Assembly (NCBI GenBank): GCA_951812755.1
Contig: OX638329.1
Location: 1,473,339 to 1,537,338, forward strand
DNA length: 64,000 nucleotides
Reading direction: 5' to 3'
From: an uncultured Latescibacterota bacterium
GTDB lineage: Bacteria > Latescibacterota > UBA2968
Position numbers and translations under genes: made by a program. This document shows, one piece after another, positions 16,343 to 24,633 of this stretch (its first letter is position 1; each line of letters begins with the position of its first letter). The notes under the pieces are model-generated. The model was not told the DNA's origin. It was given only the letters and a program-made list of their open reading frames with translations, and searched no databases.

Positions 16343-17392
16343 CTAATCCAGTAAACGGTCAACTACATGATCTTCTGCGTCAATTAAAGGATGTTGTTCA
16401 TTTTGCAAGGGCAAGGTGACGGGTTCGCCTGTATGTGCGGCTTGATAGGCGGCTGTCGTGAGCAGGGCAACGGATAGTCCCTCTTCTGCACTGGTGACGG
16501 GTGTCGCGTCTTGTTCGATGCAGTCGATGAGATGCGCCACACCTGCTGCCATACCCGCCGCTCTGGGCGGTGGCGTATCGACGAGCTTTCCATTGACGGA
16601 ATATCCCAGGCGATCTACCTGAACCCACGCGCCTTCGCCCGTGATGTTGACGCAGTCGAATGTGGCATCTTTGCTTCGCGCCTTTGATCTTCCCGCGGTG
16701 AGTGTTGCCGTAAAATCGGGATATTCACACCAGAGCGTGGCGATGTCTTCTGTGCCAAATTGCGCGTATTCCTCAAAGTAGAGATTTTGCACTTGACAAC
16801 TTACCCTGTTGGGCATGCCAAAAAACCAGAGCAGAGCATCCACTGTATGGCTACCCAGGTTCATCAATTCACCCCCACCATTTTGCACGGCTGGCGTCGG
16901 ATAGCTCACATAAGCCATGAGGTCGCCAAAAAATTGTTTTACGCTGTTGTGGGCATACGCGGAAATACGTCCGTATTCGCCCCGGTCAAAGGCTTCTTTG
17001 AGTCTTATCATCGTGGGTGAAAATCGGGAGGGGTAGGTCAGCAGTACTTTGTTTGATGCGCCGGCGACAGTATCGACTATTTCTCTGGCTTCAACAACGG
17101 TTCGCGCGATGGCTTTATCGACCAGTACGTGTTTGCCGCAGGCGAGCGCTTTTTTGATCAGGGTGCGTTTGAGATAAAAGTCCGTGCAGATGGAGACGAT
17201 ATCTACGTTCGGGTCTTCCAGAACGGCGTCGTAGTTTCGCGCGACCTCGAGGCCATAAAGTTGAGATAGTGCCTCGGCTTTGCTTTTGTGGTGCTCTGCC
17301 GCTGCGACGATTTTGCAGTCCTCTCGTTCATGCCAGATCGGGCCGTAGGTATTCTGATGCGCCCGATTGCCAATTAGTCCAATGCGATACAT
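16343..17392 (-). CDS. Gfo/Idh/MocA family oxidoreductase
   Basis: A 349-residue protein with N-terminus MYRIGLIGNRAHQNTYG, where the usual GxGxxG is replaced by GNRAHQ. The signature region reads VLVDKAIARTVVEA (Lys kept, EKP altered to DKA), then LLTYPSRFSPTMIRLKEA and ELMNLGSHTVDALLWFFG. The atypical cofactor loop resembles that of a few other members in this window. It starts three bases after the nitrilase stop, with GGAGG inside that gene's end, so it is co-translated with its neighbours. Substrate unknown. Confidence 0.82.
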   Translation of the reverse strand: MYRIGLIGNRAHQNTYGPIWHEREDCKIVAAAEHHKSKAEALSQLYGLEVARNYDAVLEDPNVDIVSICTDFYLKRTLIKKALACGKHVLVDKAIARTVVEAREIVDTVAGASNKVLLTYPSRFSPTMIRLKEAFDRGEYGRISAYAHNSVKQFFGDLMAYVSYPTPAVQNGGGELMNLGSHTVDALLWFFGMPNRVSCQVQNLYFEEYAQFGTEDIATLWCEYPDFTATLTAGRSKARSKDATFDCVNITGEGAWVQVDRLGYSVNGKLVDTPPPRAAGMAAGVAHLIDCIEQDATPVTSAEEGLSVALLTTAAYQAAHTGEPVTLPLQNEQHPLIDAEDHVVDRLLD

Positions 17393-17395
17393 GGG

Positions 17396-18211
17396 TTATT
17401 TTCCTCCGTAAGATGGCGATACAAATTCGGGCTGCTGCGACCAGTGATCAATTTTTCCCATGATGCCATAGAGTTCGGGACGCCGGTCGCTCAGATGGTT
17501 TTCATCCGATGCGTCCTTTAGATCGACTTCGTGGATTAGTACATCTGGTATGTTGGATTGCAATTTTGCCGCCACTTTGCCGCGCGGATCTGTGATCAGG
17601 GCTACGTTGGGATGCGTGAAGCACACGAACATCTGATTTTCATAGGATCGCGTGCGCATCCACCATTCATTTTCTTCATGCCACATGCCGTAGGTTGGCA
17701 TGAGACAGATTTTCGCGCCTTTGAGCCGCAATGTGCGAATCGATTCGGGCCATCGGCGGTCCGCACAAATGACTATGCCCACTGTGCCAACGTCGAGGTC
17801 GAATACGGACAGGTCATCGCCGCGTACAAAACGGTGGTCGTGCGATTGTAAATGCGTTTTGTAATATGTTCCGACAATTTTTCCGGTGCGGTTCACCAAT
17901 ATAGCGGCATTGTAAAAATATCCCGCGCGTTTTTCAGTGTATCCAAAAACAATATGGGTGCGCGATGCGCGTGCCATCTCGCATACTTGTCGGATGTACG
18001 CGCTCTGATCGACGTTCTGAGCGACTTCGGCAAAGCGCTCTGCGGTCCAATTTTTCTCTGTTACTGCGTATCCATCCAGGAAACATTCCGGGGTTATGAA
18101 TACGTCTGTATCTTTTCCATGTGTTTCAAATTGTTTTTCAAATATCGCCCAATTCTTTGCGACATCCCACTTTTTTGGCATGGCTTTTAGCATTCCAATT
18201 TTGATTTGCAT
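17396..18211 (-). CDS. Carbon-nitrogen hydrolase (nitrilase superfamily)
   Basis: A 271-residue single-domain nitrilase-superfamily protein. The catalytic triad is visible: Glu in ITPECFLDGY, Lys in YYKTHLQSHD, and Cys in IGIVICADRRWPESIR. Family enzymes hydrolyse non-peptide C-N bonds (amides, N-carbamoyl amines, nitriles). It is embedded in a tight operon: it begins one base after the trans-sulfuration gene (TAACATG) and ends 3 bases before the next start. This suggests an amide or carbamoyl intermediate in the same pathway. Cytoplasmic. N-carbamoyl-amino-acid amidase is a plausible but unproven assignment. Confidence 0.85.
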   Translation of the reverse strand: MQIKIGMLKAMPKKWDVAKNWAIFEKQFETHGKDTDVFITPECFLDGYAVTEKNWTAERFAEVAQNVDQSAYIRQVCEMARASRTHIVFGYTEKRAGYFYNAAILVNRTGKIVGTYYKTHLQSHDHRFVRGDDLSVFDLDVGTVGIVICADRRWPESIRTLRLKGAKICLMPTYGMWHEENEWWMRTRSYENQMFVCFTHPNVALITDPRGKVAAKLQSNIPDVLIHEVDLKDASDENHLSDRRPELYGIMGKIDHWSQQPEFVSPSYGGK

Positions 18212-18212
18212 G

Positions 18213-19370
18213 TTATTTCTCCTCCTCTACGCCTCTCAGAGCCTGCTCAAAATCCGCGCATAAGTCCTCTGCGGCCTCAATGCCGACTGCCACGCGAATC
18301 AGTCGTTCGGAGATTCCCGCATCGCGTCGTTCCTCTTCGGTGAGTCCGGAGTGCGATGTTTGTACGGGGCGGGTGATCAGTGTTTCGATACCGCCCAGGC
18401 TGGGCGCGGAGATTGGCAATTGTAGTTTCGATATTACCGCATCAGCTATGCGGCTGTCGCCGGCCATTTCAAAGCTCAATACGCCGCCGCATCCGTTAAA
18501 TAGTGTTTTTGCACAGTTGTGTTGTGGATGGGTGGATAAGCCCGGGTAATTTACGCATTCTACGGCGGGATGTTTCTCGAGGAAAGCAGCCAGTGCGTGT
18601 GCGTTTTCGTTTTGTTTTTCCACGCGCAGGGCGAGTGTTTTCATGCCGCGCAATAAGAGAAAGCAGGCGTGTGGGTCCAGGCAGCCGCCCATGATATTCA
18701 GACGATGCACAATGCGGGTGATTAGTTCGCGTGATCCAATTGCGCAGCCGGCTACGATATCCGAATGTCCGTTCAGGTATTTTGTGCAGCTATGCAAGGA
18801 GAGGTCAAAGCCTATGTCTAAGGGGCGAAAGTTCACGGGCGAGGCAAAGGTGTTGTCGATCATGGAGATGAGGTTATGGGATTGGGCAAAGGCGACGACG
18901 GATGGGAGTTCGGCGACTTCCAGCAGGGGGTTGCTCATGGTTTCGACATAGATGGCGCGGGTTTCTGGGCGTACCAATTTTTTCCATTCATCTGGCGCGT
19001 TTCCCGATACGAAATCCACGTCGATCCCAAAGTCGGCGATGTCGCGTGCCAAAAAAACGCGCGTTCCGCCGTAGAGACAATTTTGTGCAAGGAGGTGGTC
19101 GCCTTTTTTTAGTACGGTTAATAGGGCGGTGGTTATCGCTGCCATGCCCGATGCGGTGACTACGGCGGCTTCTCCACCCGCAATTTGCGCCAATTTTTCA
19201 TGAAGTACGGTGTGATTGGGCGTGTTGTTCAGGCGAAGATATTTTGTGTCGTGGTAATTGTCTTCATTGCTGTATGCAAATGTGGCACTCTGAAATACGG
19301 GTAGAGCGACTGCCCCTTCGTATTTTTTTTCTTCTTCTCCTGCATGGATCAATTGTGTTTCAAGGTTCAT
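18213..19370 (-). CDS. Trans-sulfuration family PLP enzyme (cystathionine gamma-synthase/lyase type)
   Basis: A 385-residue Cys/Met-metabolism PLP enzyme. Signature elements in order: YLRLNNTPNHTVLHEKLA, AAVVTASGMAAIT (PLP phosphate binding), YVETMSNPLLEV, ISMIDNTFASP, and the PLP lysine in LHSCTKYLNGHSD. The family covers cystathionine synthase and lyase, methionine gamma-lyase and O-acetylhomoserine sulfhydrylase; the residues seen do not separate these. First gene of the operon running down to 15292, and possibly on to the cyclodeaminase-like gene at 14030. Given the nitrilase and dehydrogenases it may act in catabolism or a specialised pathway rather than methionine synthesis. Confidence 0.87.
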   Translation of the reverse strand: MNLETQLIHAGEEEKKYEGAVALPVFQSATFAYSNEDNYHDTKYLRLNNTPNHTVLHEKLAQIAGGEAAVVTASGMAAITTALLTVLKKGDHLLAQNCLYGGTRVFLARDIADFGIDVDFVSGNAPDEWKKLVRPETRAIYVETMSNPLLEVAELPSVVAFAQSHNLISMIDNTFASPVNFRPLDIGFDLSLHSCTKYLNGHSDIVAGCAIGSRELITRIVHRLNIMGGCLDPHACFLLLRGMKTLALRVEKQNENAHALAAFLEKHPAVECVNYPGLSTHPQHNCAKTLFNGCGGVLSFEMAGDSRIADAVISKLQLPISAPSLGGIETLITRPVQTSHSGLTEEERRDAGISERLIRVAVGIEAAEDLCADFEQALRGVEEEK

Positions 19371-19491
19371 GAGTGGTTCCTCATTTTTAAATTTTTAATT
19401 CGCTCTTTGCTCTATGATTATACATTCTGGCGTTGGGGGCAACCCAAAACACTATTGCCACTCGCTCTCTGGAATAATAACCCGTTTCCGC

Positions 19492-19520
19492 TTGACAGTA
19501 TTTGGCAGTTTTGATACCTT
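19492..19520 (+). promoter_or_regulatory. Sigma70-type promoter for tRNA-Arg
   Basis: TTGACA at 19492-19497, a 17-base spacer, then TACCTT at 19515-19520, about 55 bases before the tRNA. The -35 matches consensus exactly; the -10 is weak. The same arrangement precedes tRNA-Glu. Confidence 0.5.
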
Positions 19521-19574
19521 TTTTTGCCTTACAGCGTTATGATGTATCGCAAATATACTAAGTACCTGATTTTA

Positions 19575-19651
19575 GCGGACGTAGCTCAACTGGATAGAGC
19601 ACCTGACTACGGATCAGACGGTTCCGGGTTCGAATCCTGGCGTCCGCACCA
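19575..19651 (+). tRNA. tRNA-Arg (anticodon ACG)
   Basis: Complete cloverleaf: acceptor GCGGACG pairs with CGTCCGC, D arm GCTCAACTGGATAGAGC, anticodon loop CTACGGA with U33 followed by ACG, and a TTCGAAT T-loop. The discriminator is A and the 3' CCA is encoded. A Rho-independent terminator follows 9 bases later, so it is a single-gene transcript. Confidence 0.97.
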
Positions 19652-19660
19652 GATCAAGAG

Positions 19661-19694
19661 AAAGGGTTGCATCGCAACGGTGTAACCCTTTTTT
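19661..19694 (+). terminator. Rho-independent terminator after tRNA-Arg
   Basis: AAAGGGTTGCA pairs with TGTAACCCTTT (11 pairs including one G-T), with a 9-base loop, ending in a run of T. It closes the tRNA transcript before the serine hydrolase gene. Confidence 0.85.
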
Positions 19695-19721
19695 ATTTGC
19701 ATAATAAAGGAGAGTATTTAT

Positions 19722-20972
19722 ATGACGCGCTTTCTAAAACGTAGCCTGTTTGCTCTGCTGGCTGCTTTTCTGTCTTTCCATCCGATTTTTGCGACTGAGA
19801 TTCCCCAGGGAGATCCCGCAGAGATGGGGTTTTCTGCAGAAGGTCTTGCGAAGATTCAACCGGCAATGCAGGCGCTTGTGGATTCTGGGAAGTTTGCAGG
19901 TGTTTTGACGCTGATCGCCCGAAAAGGCAAAATTGTGCATTTCGAGACTGCGGGTTTGCGCGATAGGAAATCGAATAAGCCGATGACTGAGGATACGCTT
20001 TTTCGCATTTATTCTATGACCAAACCGGTTACCAGTGTTGCGATTATGATGCTTTACGAAGAGGGCAAGCTGAAGATGGACGATCCGGTGTCTAAGTTTA
20101 TTCCCGAATTTGCCGAGACAAAGGTCTATACGGGTGGTGGGACCGAGAATCCAGTTCTGGCGCCGCTCAAACGTGAGATAATGATTGCGGATTTGTTGTC
20201 GCATACATCTGGTTTGACGTATGGCATTTTTGGGCAGACATCCGTGGATACGCTTTATCGGATTGCGAATCTGTATTCGTTCAATTCAAATGTCAAATAT
20301 GCGCAGAAGGTGGCACAACTTCCCTTGCGTTTTCAGCCTGGGAGTCGATGGCTTTATAGCGTAGCGACTGATATCCTCGGCAGTGTGGTTGAGGTTGCTT
20401 CTGGTATGTCTTTGGGGGAGTTTTTCTCACAGCGTATTTTTGTGCCTTTAGAGATGGTCGATACGAGTTTTTATGTGCCGGAGGAAAAGCGCGATCGCAT
20501 GGCTACACTGTATGGGAAGGACGATGAGGGTAATTTGGAGGCGCGTAGTCTTCGGAGCAATACGCGGCGCGATGCACGGGAGTCCGGTGGCGGCGGGTTG
20601 GTGGGTACGGCTCGGGATTATCTCCGTTTTTCCCAGATGTTGCTCAATGGGGGCGAGTTGTACGGTACGCGTATTTTGAAGCCGGAGACGATTCAGCTGA
20701 TGACGGCTAATCATCTACCGGAAATAGCACGTTACCGACATCGCCAGCGCAAGAGCGATGGTTTTGGCTATGGTTTTTCTGTGATTGTAGATGAGACGGA
20801 GACTGCGTGGGAGGATAGAAATGGGACGTATTACTGGTCGGGTATTGCCAAAACGCATTTCTGGATTGATCCGCAGAATGAGATGATTTCTATGGTGTGG
20901 ACCCAGTTGCGCGGATCGGGCAATATTACGCGGCCTTTCCAGCCTCTGGTTTACAAGGCGCTTGTTGAGTAG
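19722..20972 (+). CDS. Exported serine hydrolase, beta-lactamase class C family
   Basis: A 416-residue protein with a signal peptide (MTRFLKRSLFALLAAFLSF, cleavage likely after ...PIFA). The catalytic SxxK is S98-M-T-K101 in YSMTKPVTS. The second motif appears as WLYSVATDIL (Tyr kept, Asn replaced by Val), as in the esterase-like EstB branch of the family. The third region is SGIAKTHFWIDP. The altered YxN favours an esterase or D-aminopeptidase-like activity over antibiotic hydrolysis. AAGGAG precedes the ATG. It lies alone between two tRNA genes and probably acts in the periplasm. Confidence 0.87.
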   Translation: MTRFLKRSLFALLAAFLSFHPIFATEIPQGDPAEMGFSAEGLAKIQPAMQALVDSGKFAGVLTLIARKGKIVHFETAGLRDRKSNKPMTEDTLFRIYSMTKPVTSVAIMMLYEEGKLKMDDPVSKFIPEFAETKVYTGGGTENPVLAPLKREIMIADLLSHTSGLTYGIFGQTSVDTLYRIANLYSFNSNVKYAQKVAQLPLRFQPGSRWLYSVATDILGSVVEVASGMSLGEFFSQRIFVPLEMVDTSFYVPEEKRDRMATLYGKDDEGNLEARSLRSNTRRDARESGGGGLVGTARDYLRFSQMLLNGGELYGTRILKPETIQLMTANHLPEIARYRHRQRKSDGFGYGFSVIVDETETAWEDRNGTYYWSGIAKTHFWIDPQNEMISMVWTQLRGSGNITRPFQPLVYKALVE

Positions 20973-20978
20973 GGAGGC

Positions 20979-21007
20979 TTGACAAAACTATCGAACTTTA
21001 TTAGGTT
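20979..21007 (+). promoter_or_regulatory. Sigma70-type promoter for tRNA-Glu
   Basis: TTGACA at 20979-20984, a 17-base spacer and TAGGTT at 21002-21007, about 20 bases before the tRNA gene. It starts 6 bases after the hydrolase stop codon. Confidence 0.5.
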
Positions 21008-21026
21008 GTCGCCATCTGTTGTGAGT

Positions 21027-21102
21027 GACCCCGTCGTTCAGTGGCCTAGGACACCAGACTCTCACTCTGGAGACGGGGGTTCGACTCCCCTCGGGGTCAC
21101 CA
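21027..21102 (+). tRNA. tRNA-Glu (anticodon CTC)
   Basis: Acceptor GACCCCG pairs with CGGGGTC, and the anticodon stem CCAGA/TCTGG carries the loop CTCTCAC with anticodon CTC. The T arm is GGGGGTTCGACTCCCC, and CCA is encoded. The DNA immediately downstream holds the Panacea-domain pair and an AT-richer patch, so this tRNA end is a possible integration site, although no duplicated tRNA 3' end was seen. Confidence 0.97.
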
Positions 21103-21126
21103 AAATATATTGTTTTTCAGATATCA

Positions 21127-21161
21127 AAAAGGTCGTGGGGATTTATTCCTCACGACCTTTT
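21127..21161 (+). terminator. Rho-independent terminator after tRNA-Glu
   Basis: AAAAGGTCGTGGGGA pairs with TCCTCACGACCTTTT around a TTTAT loop, followed by a broken T tract. The stem begins and ends in A/T runs, so it may also stop transcripts from the minus-strand gene ending at 21198. Confidence 0.85.
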
Positions 21162-21197
21162 GTTGTTGATTTTTGTAAACTTTTCAGATCAACCCTG

Positions 21198-21599
21198 CTA
21201 CTTTCCTCCATTTAATACCGAGGCGCGCGGTGCGGTATTTGTCTTGGGAAACAAGTAATTCGCGACAACAATGAAGATGCCGAGGATATTGATAGTCGTG
21301 CCACCGATCAATGTCATCAGAACGTTGTCTGAGATACTGAATCCTGTCTTATCCGAGAACCCTTGCAGTCCAACTACGGCCAAGATAGCCAAGATCCATC
21401 CGACGACGAGCCAGAAACTTCTATTAGCGTACTTCTTTCGCTCAGTAATGTCTTGTTCTAACTGACGATTGACTAATTCGTTATATGCTCTTTTCAAAGC
21501 TTCGTTTGCTTCAGAAGTCTCTGGATCGGGATTTTTCGCCGGTACTTGCGATGGCGGCTTAATGTTTACTCTCAAGGCAGAATCAGTAGTATCGTCCAT
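21198..21599 (-). CDS. Small two-helix membrane protein next to Panacea gene; candidate toxin
   Basis: A 133-residue protein of unknown family. Residues 1-60 are hydrophilic and charged, with a likely helical stretch (TSEANEALKRAYNELVNRQLEQDITERKK). Two membrane helices follow at about 61-79 (SFWLVVGWILAILAVVG) and 93-116 (LMTLIGGTTINILGIFIVVAN), joined by a short loop, with a short polar tail. Its start lies 3 bases after the stop of the Panacea-domain gene, with only a weak ribosome site, implying coupling. Panacea antitoxins are known to pair with varied toxins, including small membrane proteins, so a membrane-damaging toxin is inferred. A phage-type or accessory membrane protein is the alternative. 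Confidence 0.6.
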   Translation of the reverse strand: MDDTTDSALRVNIKPPSQVPAKNPDPETSEANEALKRAYNELVNRQLEQDITERKKYANRSFWLVVGWILAILAVVGLQGFSDKTGFSISDNVLMTLIGGTTINILGIFIVVANYLFPKTNTAPRASVLNGGK

Positions 21600-21602
21600 C
21601 TA

Positions 21603-22109
21603 TTACTCGTTTGGAGAATTCGTATAGTAATGTTGAATGATGGAGTCATCTATTACTGCTTTGTCCCGAGCACCTTTATTTTTGTTATACCAAACCTGGT
21701 GCCATGGCGATTTTTTAGTATGTGTCAGGTTCGCAAGCTGTATGCCAGTATATCCTCCATAGACTTCCCACACTTCATCAAGGAATTTTCTGGTGTCTTT
21801 ATCATCGGCATCCACTTCAGGAATATCTTCAATAATATCGCGAGGATCCTGACCCATCCTGTGAATCATTGTCCCTCGACTTGTGATTGGGTTGTTCCCA
21901 TAATACTTGAATACATCATATACCGGGCTAATGACCGGTCCCCATCGCCGAGCCTCTACACGCTCCGATATAAGCGGTTCCTTATAGAGTGCCAGATGCC
22001 ATCCATGGGCGATAAAAACGAGTTTCTGAAGCTTTAGCGGCGTTAAGTACTGGTCTTCAGCTTTGGCAAGATCGAGAAAGTAGTTTGCAATTGCGATTGA
22101 TGGGTGCAC
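21603..22109 (-). CDS. Panacea-domain protein (DUF4065 / SocA-like), candidate antitoxin
   Basis: A 168-residue protein. IANYFLDLAKAEDQYLTPLKLQKLVFIAHGWHLALYKEPLI is the N-terminal core of the Panacea (DUF4065) domain; EARRWGPVISPVYDVFKYYG and LANLTHTKKSPWHQVW are its later conserved stretches. Published work shows this domain acts as a neutraliser of many unrelated toxins. The start is GTG with GGGGGA upstream. It is the first gene of a two-gene operon with the membrane protein downstream, the usual antitoxin-toxin order. The region is AT-richer than the core genes and lies beside tRNA-Glu, consistent with acquisition by transfer. Confidence 0.85.
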   Translation of the reverse strand: MHPSIAIANYFLDLAKAEDQYLTPLKLQKLVFIAHGWHLALYKEPLISERVEARRWGPVISPVYDVFKYYGNNPITSRGTMIHRMGQDPRDIIEDIPEVDADDKDTRKFLDEVWEVYGGYTGIQLANLTHTKKSPWHQVWYNKNKGARDKAVIDDSIIQHYYTNSPNE

Positions 22110-22220
22110 TTGATTCCCCCTTTCCTATATGGTTACGGCAGACGACAGATATGATTATGAATAGCGTATAGAGGTTGCCTGTACGAGTCATTTCACACTT
22201 CAAGGCCGTGTGGGGCTGAT

Positions 22221-22240
22221 TTATGCACACCCCTCATATA
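22221..22240. repeat. 20-bp direct repeat, left copy
   Basis: TTATGCACACCCCTCATATA occurs here and again, identical, at 24922-24941. The two copies bracket the LD-carboxypeptidase and the broken CoiA-like gene, a 2.7-kb segment. They could be attachment-like sites or a duplicated intergenic motif. Confidence 0.75.
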
Positions 22241-22307
22241 ATTCCCAAATTTTAACTCGTTTGTCAATATTGTTTTCGCCTACAGCCCCCGCAGAGCCGA
22301 TAGTGCT

Positions 22308-23312
22308 TCAGACAACCGCCGCCTCATCTATGGAAAAGAGATTTTGTTCAGAGTCAAGCGTCGCTTTGATGCCATTTGGAAGAATCATTTGAGGACTCGT
22401 GTGCCCGATATCTACTTGTGTGAGGATGGGAAAATCAAATGCCGCTGTATAATAACCGATCAATGATTGAAGTAACTCTTCCTGGGCTTGAGATAGGTTG
22501 TTCATTTTTCCTATGATCAAACCAGAAATTTCCCTGAAAAGACCAATCTGCTGGCATTGTGCAAGGGCTTCCTCGGCATACATAAGAACCGTGTTTCCCA
22601 TATTGGCTTCTTCCAGATAAAGAATTTTACCGTGGAATGAAGGCCAAAATGGAGTACTGGCCAATACCGGCAGGGTATGGAGATTGCCACCTATAAGAGG
22701 TCCTTGCGCTTTACCATCTTTGAGCCAATGCCAACCAGAATTATTTTTCATCTTGCGCGGGCTGTTTTCACTGGGCGCATCATCTGTCCAGGTCTCCGGT
22801 GCCTCCAATAAGCCCGGGGCGGTTGGCGTAAACAGGACATCTTTTAAACTTTCGAGTGTATAACTCAAGGGTTTCGGAAATTCGCTAAGACCGTTGAGCA
22901 GGGTTGGACCGTGGAAAGTGACCATATTGAGACGTGCGTAGATGCCGAGTAGCAGGGCTGTATTCGCGCTGTATCCCATCAATATCTTAGGGGAACGCGC
23001 AATTAAATCCCAGTCGAGCAAGGGAAGGAGTGCGTTGGTACCAGCTCCTCCTGAGAGACAAAAAATCGCTTTGATATCCGGGTCAGCAAATAGGTCGTGG
23101 AGATCATCGACACGCAATTCGGGGGCTGGATTCAAATGTTCGCGTTGATGGAGTGCATTATTCGCTAATTGAACTTTCAAACCGAGATCTTCAATGGCTG
23201 TCTGGGCACGGGAAAGCCAATTGTTAGTAAAAGAAAAAAATGAGGCAGCGGGCGAGGCAATCCCCACAGTATCACCCGGTTTTAATCTCGGTGGTTTGAT
23301 TGTGTTCTTCAT
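22308..23312 (-). CDS. LD-carboxypeptidase family protein (peptidase S66; LdcA/MccF type)
   Basis: A 334-residue serine peptidase of family S66, whose members trim the tetrapeptide of recycled peptidoglycan (LdcA) or inactivate microcin C (MccF). The nucleophile region is LMGYSANTALLL, with Ser115. Later YLEEANMGN supplies the Glu, and IGHTSPQMILPNG supplies the His. The N-terminus PPRLKPGDTVGIASPAA is characteristic. There is no signal peptide, so it acts in the cytoplasm. It lies between the two 20-bp direct repeats. MccF-like self-protection is possible, but no microcin genes are seen nearby. Confidence 0.87.
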   Translation of the reverse strand: MKNTIKPPRLKPGDTVGIASPAASFFSFTNNWLSRAQTAIEDLGLKVQLANNALHQREHLNPAPELRVDDLHDLFADPDIKAIFCLSGGAGTNALLPLLDWDLIARSPKILMGYSANTALLLGIYARLNMVTFHGPTLLNGLSEFPKPLSYTLESLKDVLFTPTAPGLLEAPETWTDDAPSENSPRKMKNNSGWHWLKDGKAQGPLIGGNLHTLPVLASTPFWPSFHGKILYLEEANMGNTVLMYAEEALAQCQQIGLFREISGLIIGKMNNLSQAQEELLQSLIGYYTAAFDFPILTQVDIGHTSPQMILPNGIKATLDSEQNLFSIDEAAVV

Positions 23313-23622
23313 ACTCTGATATCTCTATTCACACAACGCCAATCGCCATGGAGTTTGTCCATCAATTTGGAGCGATAGCTGGATAGGGCAACTCTGCCAT
23401 TTATCTGATGGAGAACTTCAGCTACGAGGAAATATCGGGCCGCGGTCCATTCTATGTTTCTGGTTTTATTTCCAATTTCTTACACACTGTGTAATAAATC
23501 TGGTCCGTTGGCAGAGATATTCACAGGGATTTTGGCATGGTGAAAAAATAAAGGAATTATATACAAAAGGGTCAGGCGAATGGCTCAATGATGTGGTAAC
23601 AGTCTGAAATAGAAATCATGAA
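23313..23622. other. Intergenic, no gene recognised
   Basis: About 310 bases of AT-rich DNA between the S66 peptidase and the broken CoiA-like gene. No convincing reading frame, tRNA or clear terminator was seen. It should hold the promoter of the peptidase gene, but no clear consensus was found. Confidence 0.5.
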
Positions 23623-24633
23623 TTAAACGAATAAGCCTGTTTGTCCTTCGCTTTGTTCTTGTTTGCTTTCTGCGTCAGTAAACCATAACCACTCGCTATT
23701 TTTTATCAAATGCAATATACTAAGACCCTGACCATTAAGACCCCGACTAATTCCATAAAAATCTTCCGTATCAACTTCGAGAACATAATATCCCTTTTTT
23801 TGTACTTTCAATTTGAATTTATCATCCTTTTTATTTTTGTGTCTGACCTCGATTATTAACTGGTCGAGTTTCTTAGATTCAGTTTCGATTTTTTGGAAAA
23901 TTTCGTTCTTCCAAAAATATGGATGTGTCTCTCTAACAGTTGCAGGTTTACGCTTGAAATGATCTTCATACAGGTGCTTAATGGGATACATAATTTTAGT
24001 GTACGTCGTCATTCTATCCAACATTTTATCTGATGATTTTCCTTTAGACGGAGACGCGAATGTGTCTCTTAATTCCTTTGAATAATATTCGCCACTCCAT
24101 GTCAAATATCGGCAAAAATCCAGAACGCGGTTAGCGTCAAGGCTGTTGGCGTCGCCTCTGTAAAAATCTGGATTCCAGTAATATGAATGTTCAACGGGTT
24201 CACCTCCGAAGTCATACAAAAATGATTCTCTGTTAATATATTTGCTAACATCGTACGAATACGAGAACTCTCCCAGAACGCGAATATCGAACTCGTTTAT
24301 CTCTCCTTTTGAGTTGTCGTAAAATTCAGTTTCGCATTTGTATGCTAAAAACTCGCACGGATTTTTTAATACTGGATGGGGAGGTAATGGAAATATATTG
24401 GACGGTACTGCTTCTTCGATTCACAATTTAACTGTTTTATGAATGCGCGATTCTGGATAACAAAAACTTTTTGAAGCATGTACAAAATGCGGGAACAAGG
24501 CATCTTTTTTTAGAATAAGTGGTTTGTCACAATTTACACAGATAAAACCATTTTTTTCGCGTGATATAACTCCTTCGTCACTTGCCTCAACGAGTTTTCC
24601 TTTCCATATTGCATGGTAAATAGAATTAGACAT
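23623..24633 (-). pseudogene. CoiA-like protein gene interrupted by a single in-frame TGA
   Basis: Two open stretches lie in the same frame: 70 codons from ATG 24633 to TGA 24421-24423, then at least 265 open codons continuing without a shift to 23623. The first part reads FICVNCDKPLILKKD, FPHFVHA, CYPESRIHKTVKL, matching the N-terminal zinc and His region of CoiA-like nuclease-type proteins (competence-linked in Gram-positives). After the TGA the frame reads IEEAVPSNIFPLPPH and continues to ...EGQTGLFV. A TGG-to-TGA change (Trp) would explain it. TGA is an ordinary stop elsewhere in the window. A TTG at 24219 could restart a shorter product. CoiA relatedness is moderate; the interruption is certain in this sequence. 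Confidence 0.7.

Noticed and set aside
19722-20972. Antibiotic-resistance beta-lactamase
   Set aside because: SxxK is present but the YxN motif is YSV; such family members are usually esterases or peptidases.
24421-24423. TGA as selenocysteine in the CoiA-like gene
   Set aside because: No obvious SECIS-like hairpin follows, and the context suits Trp rather than Cys. A nonsense mutation is simpler.
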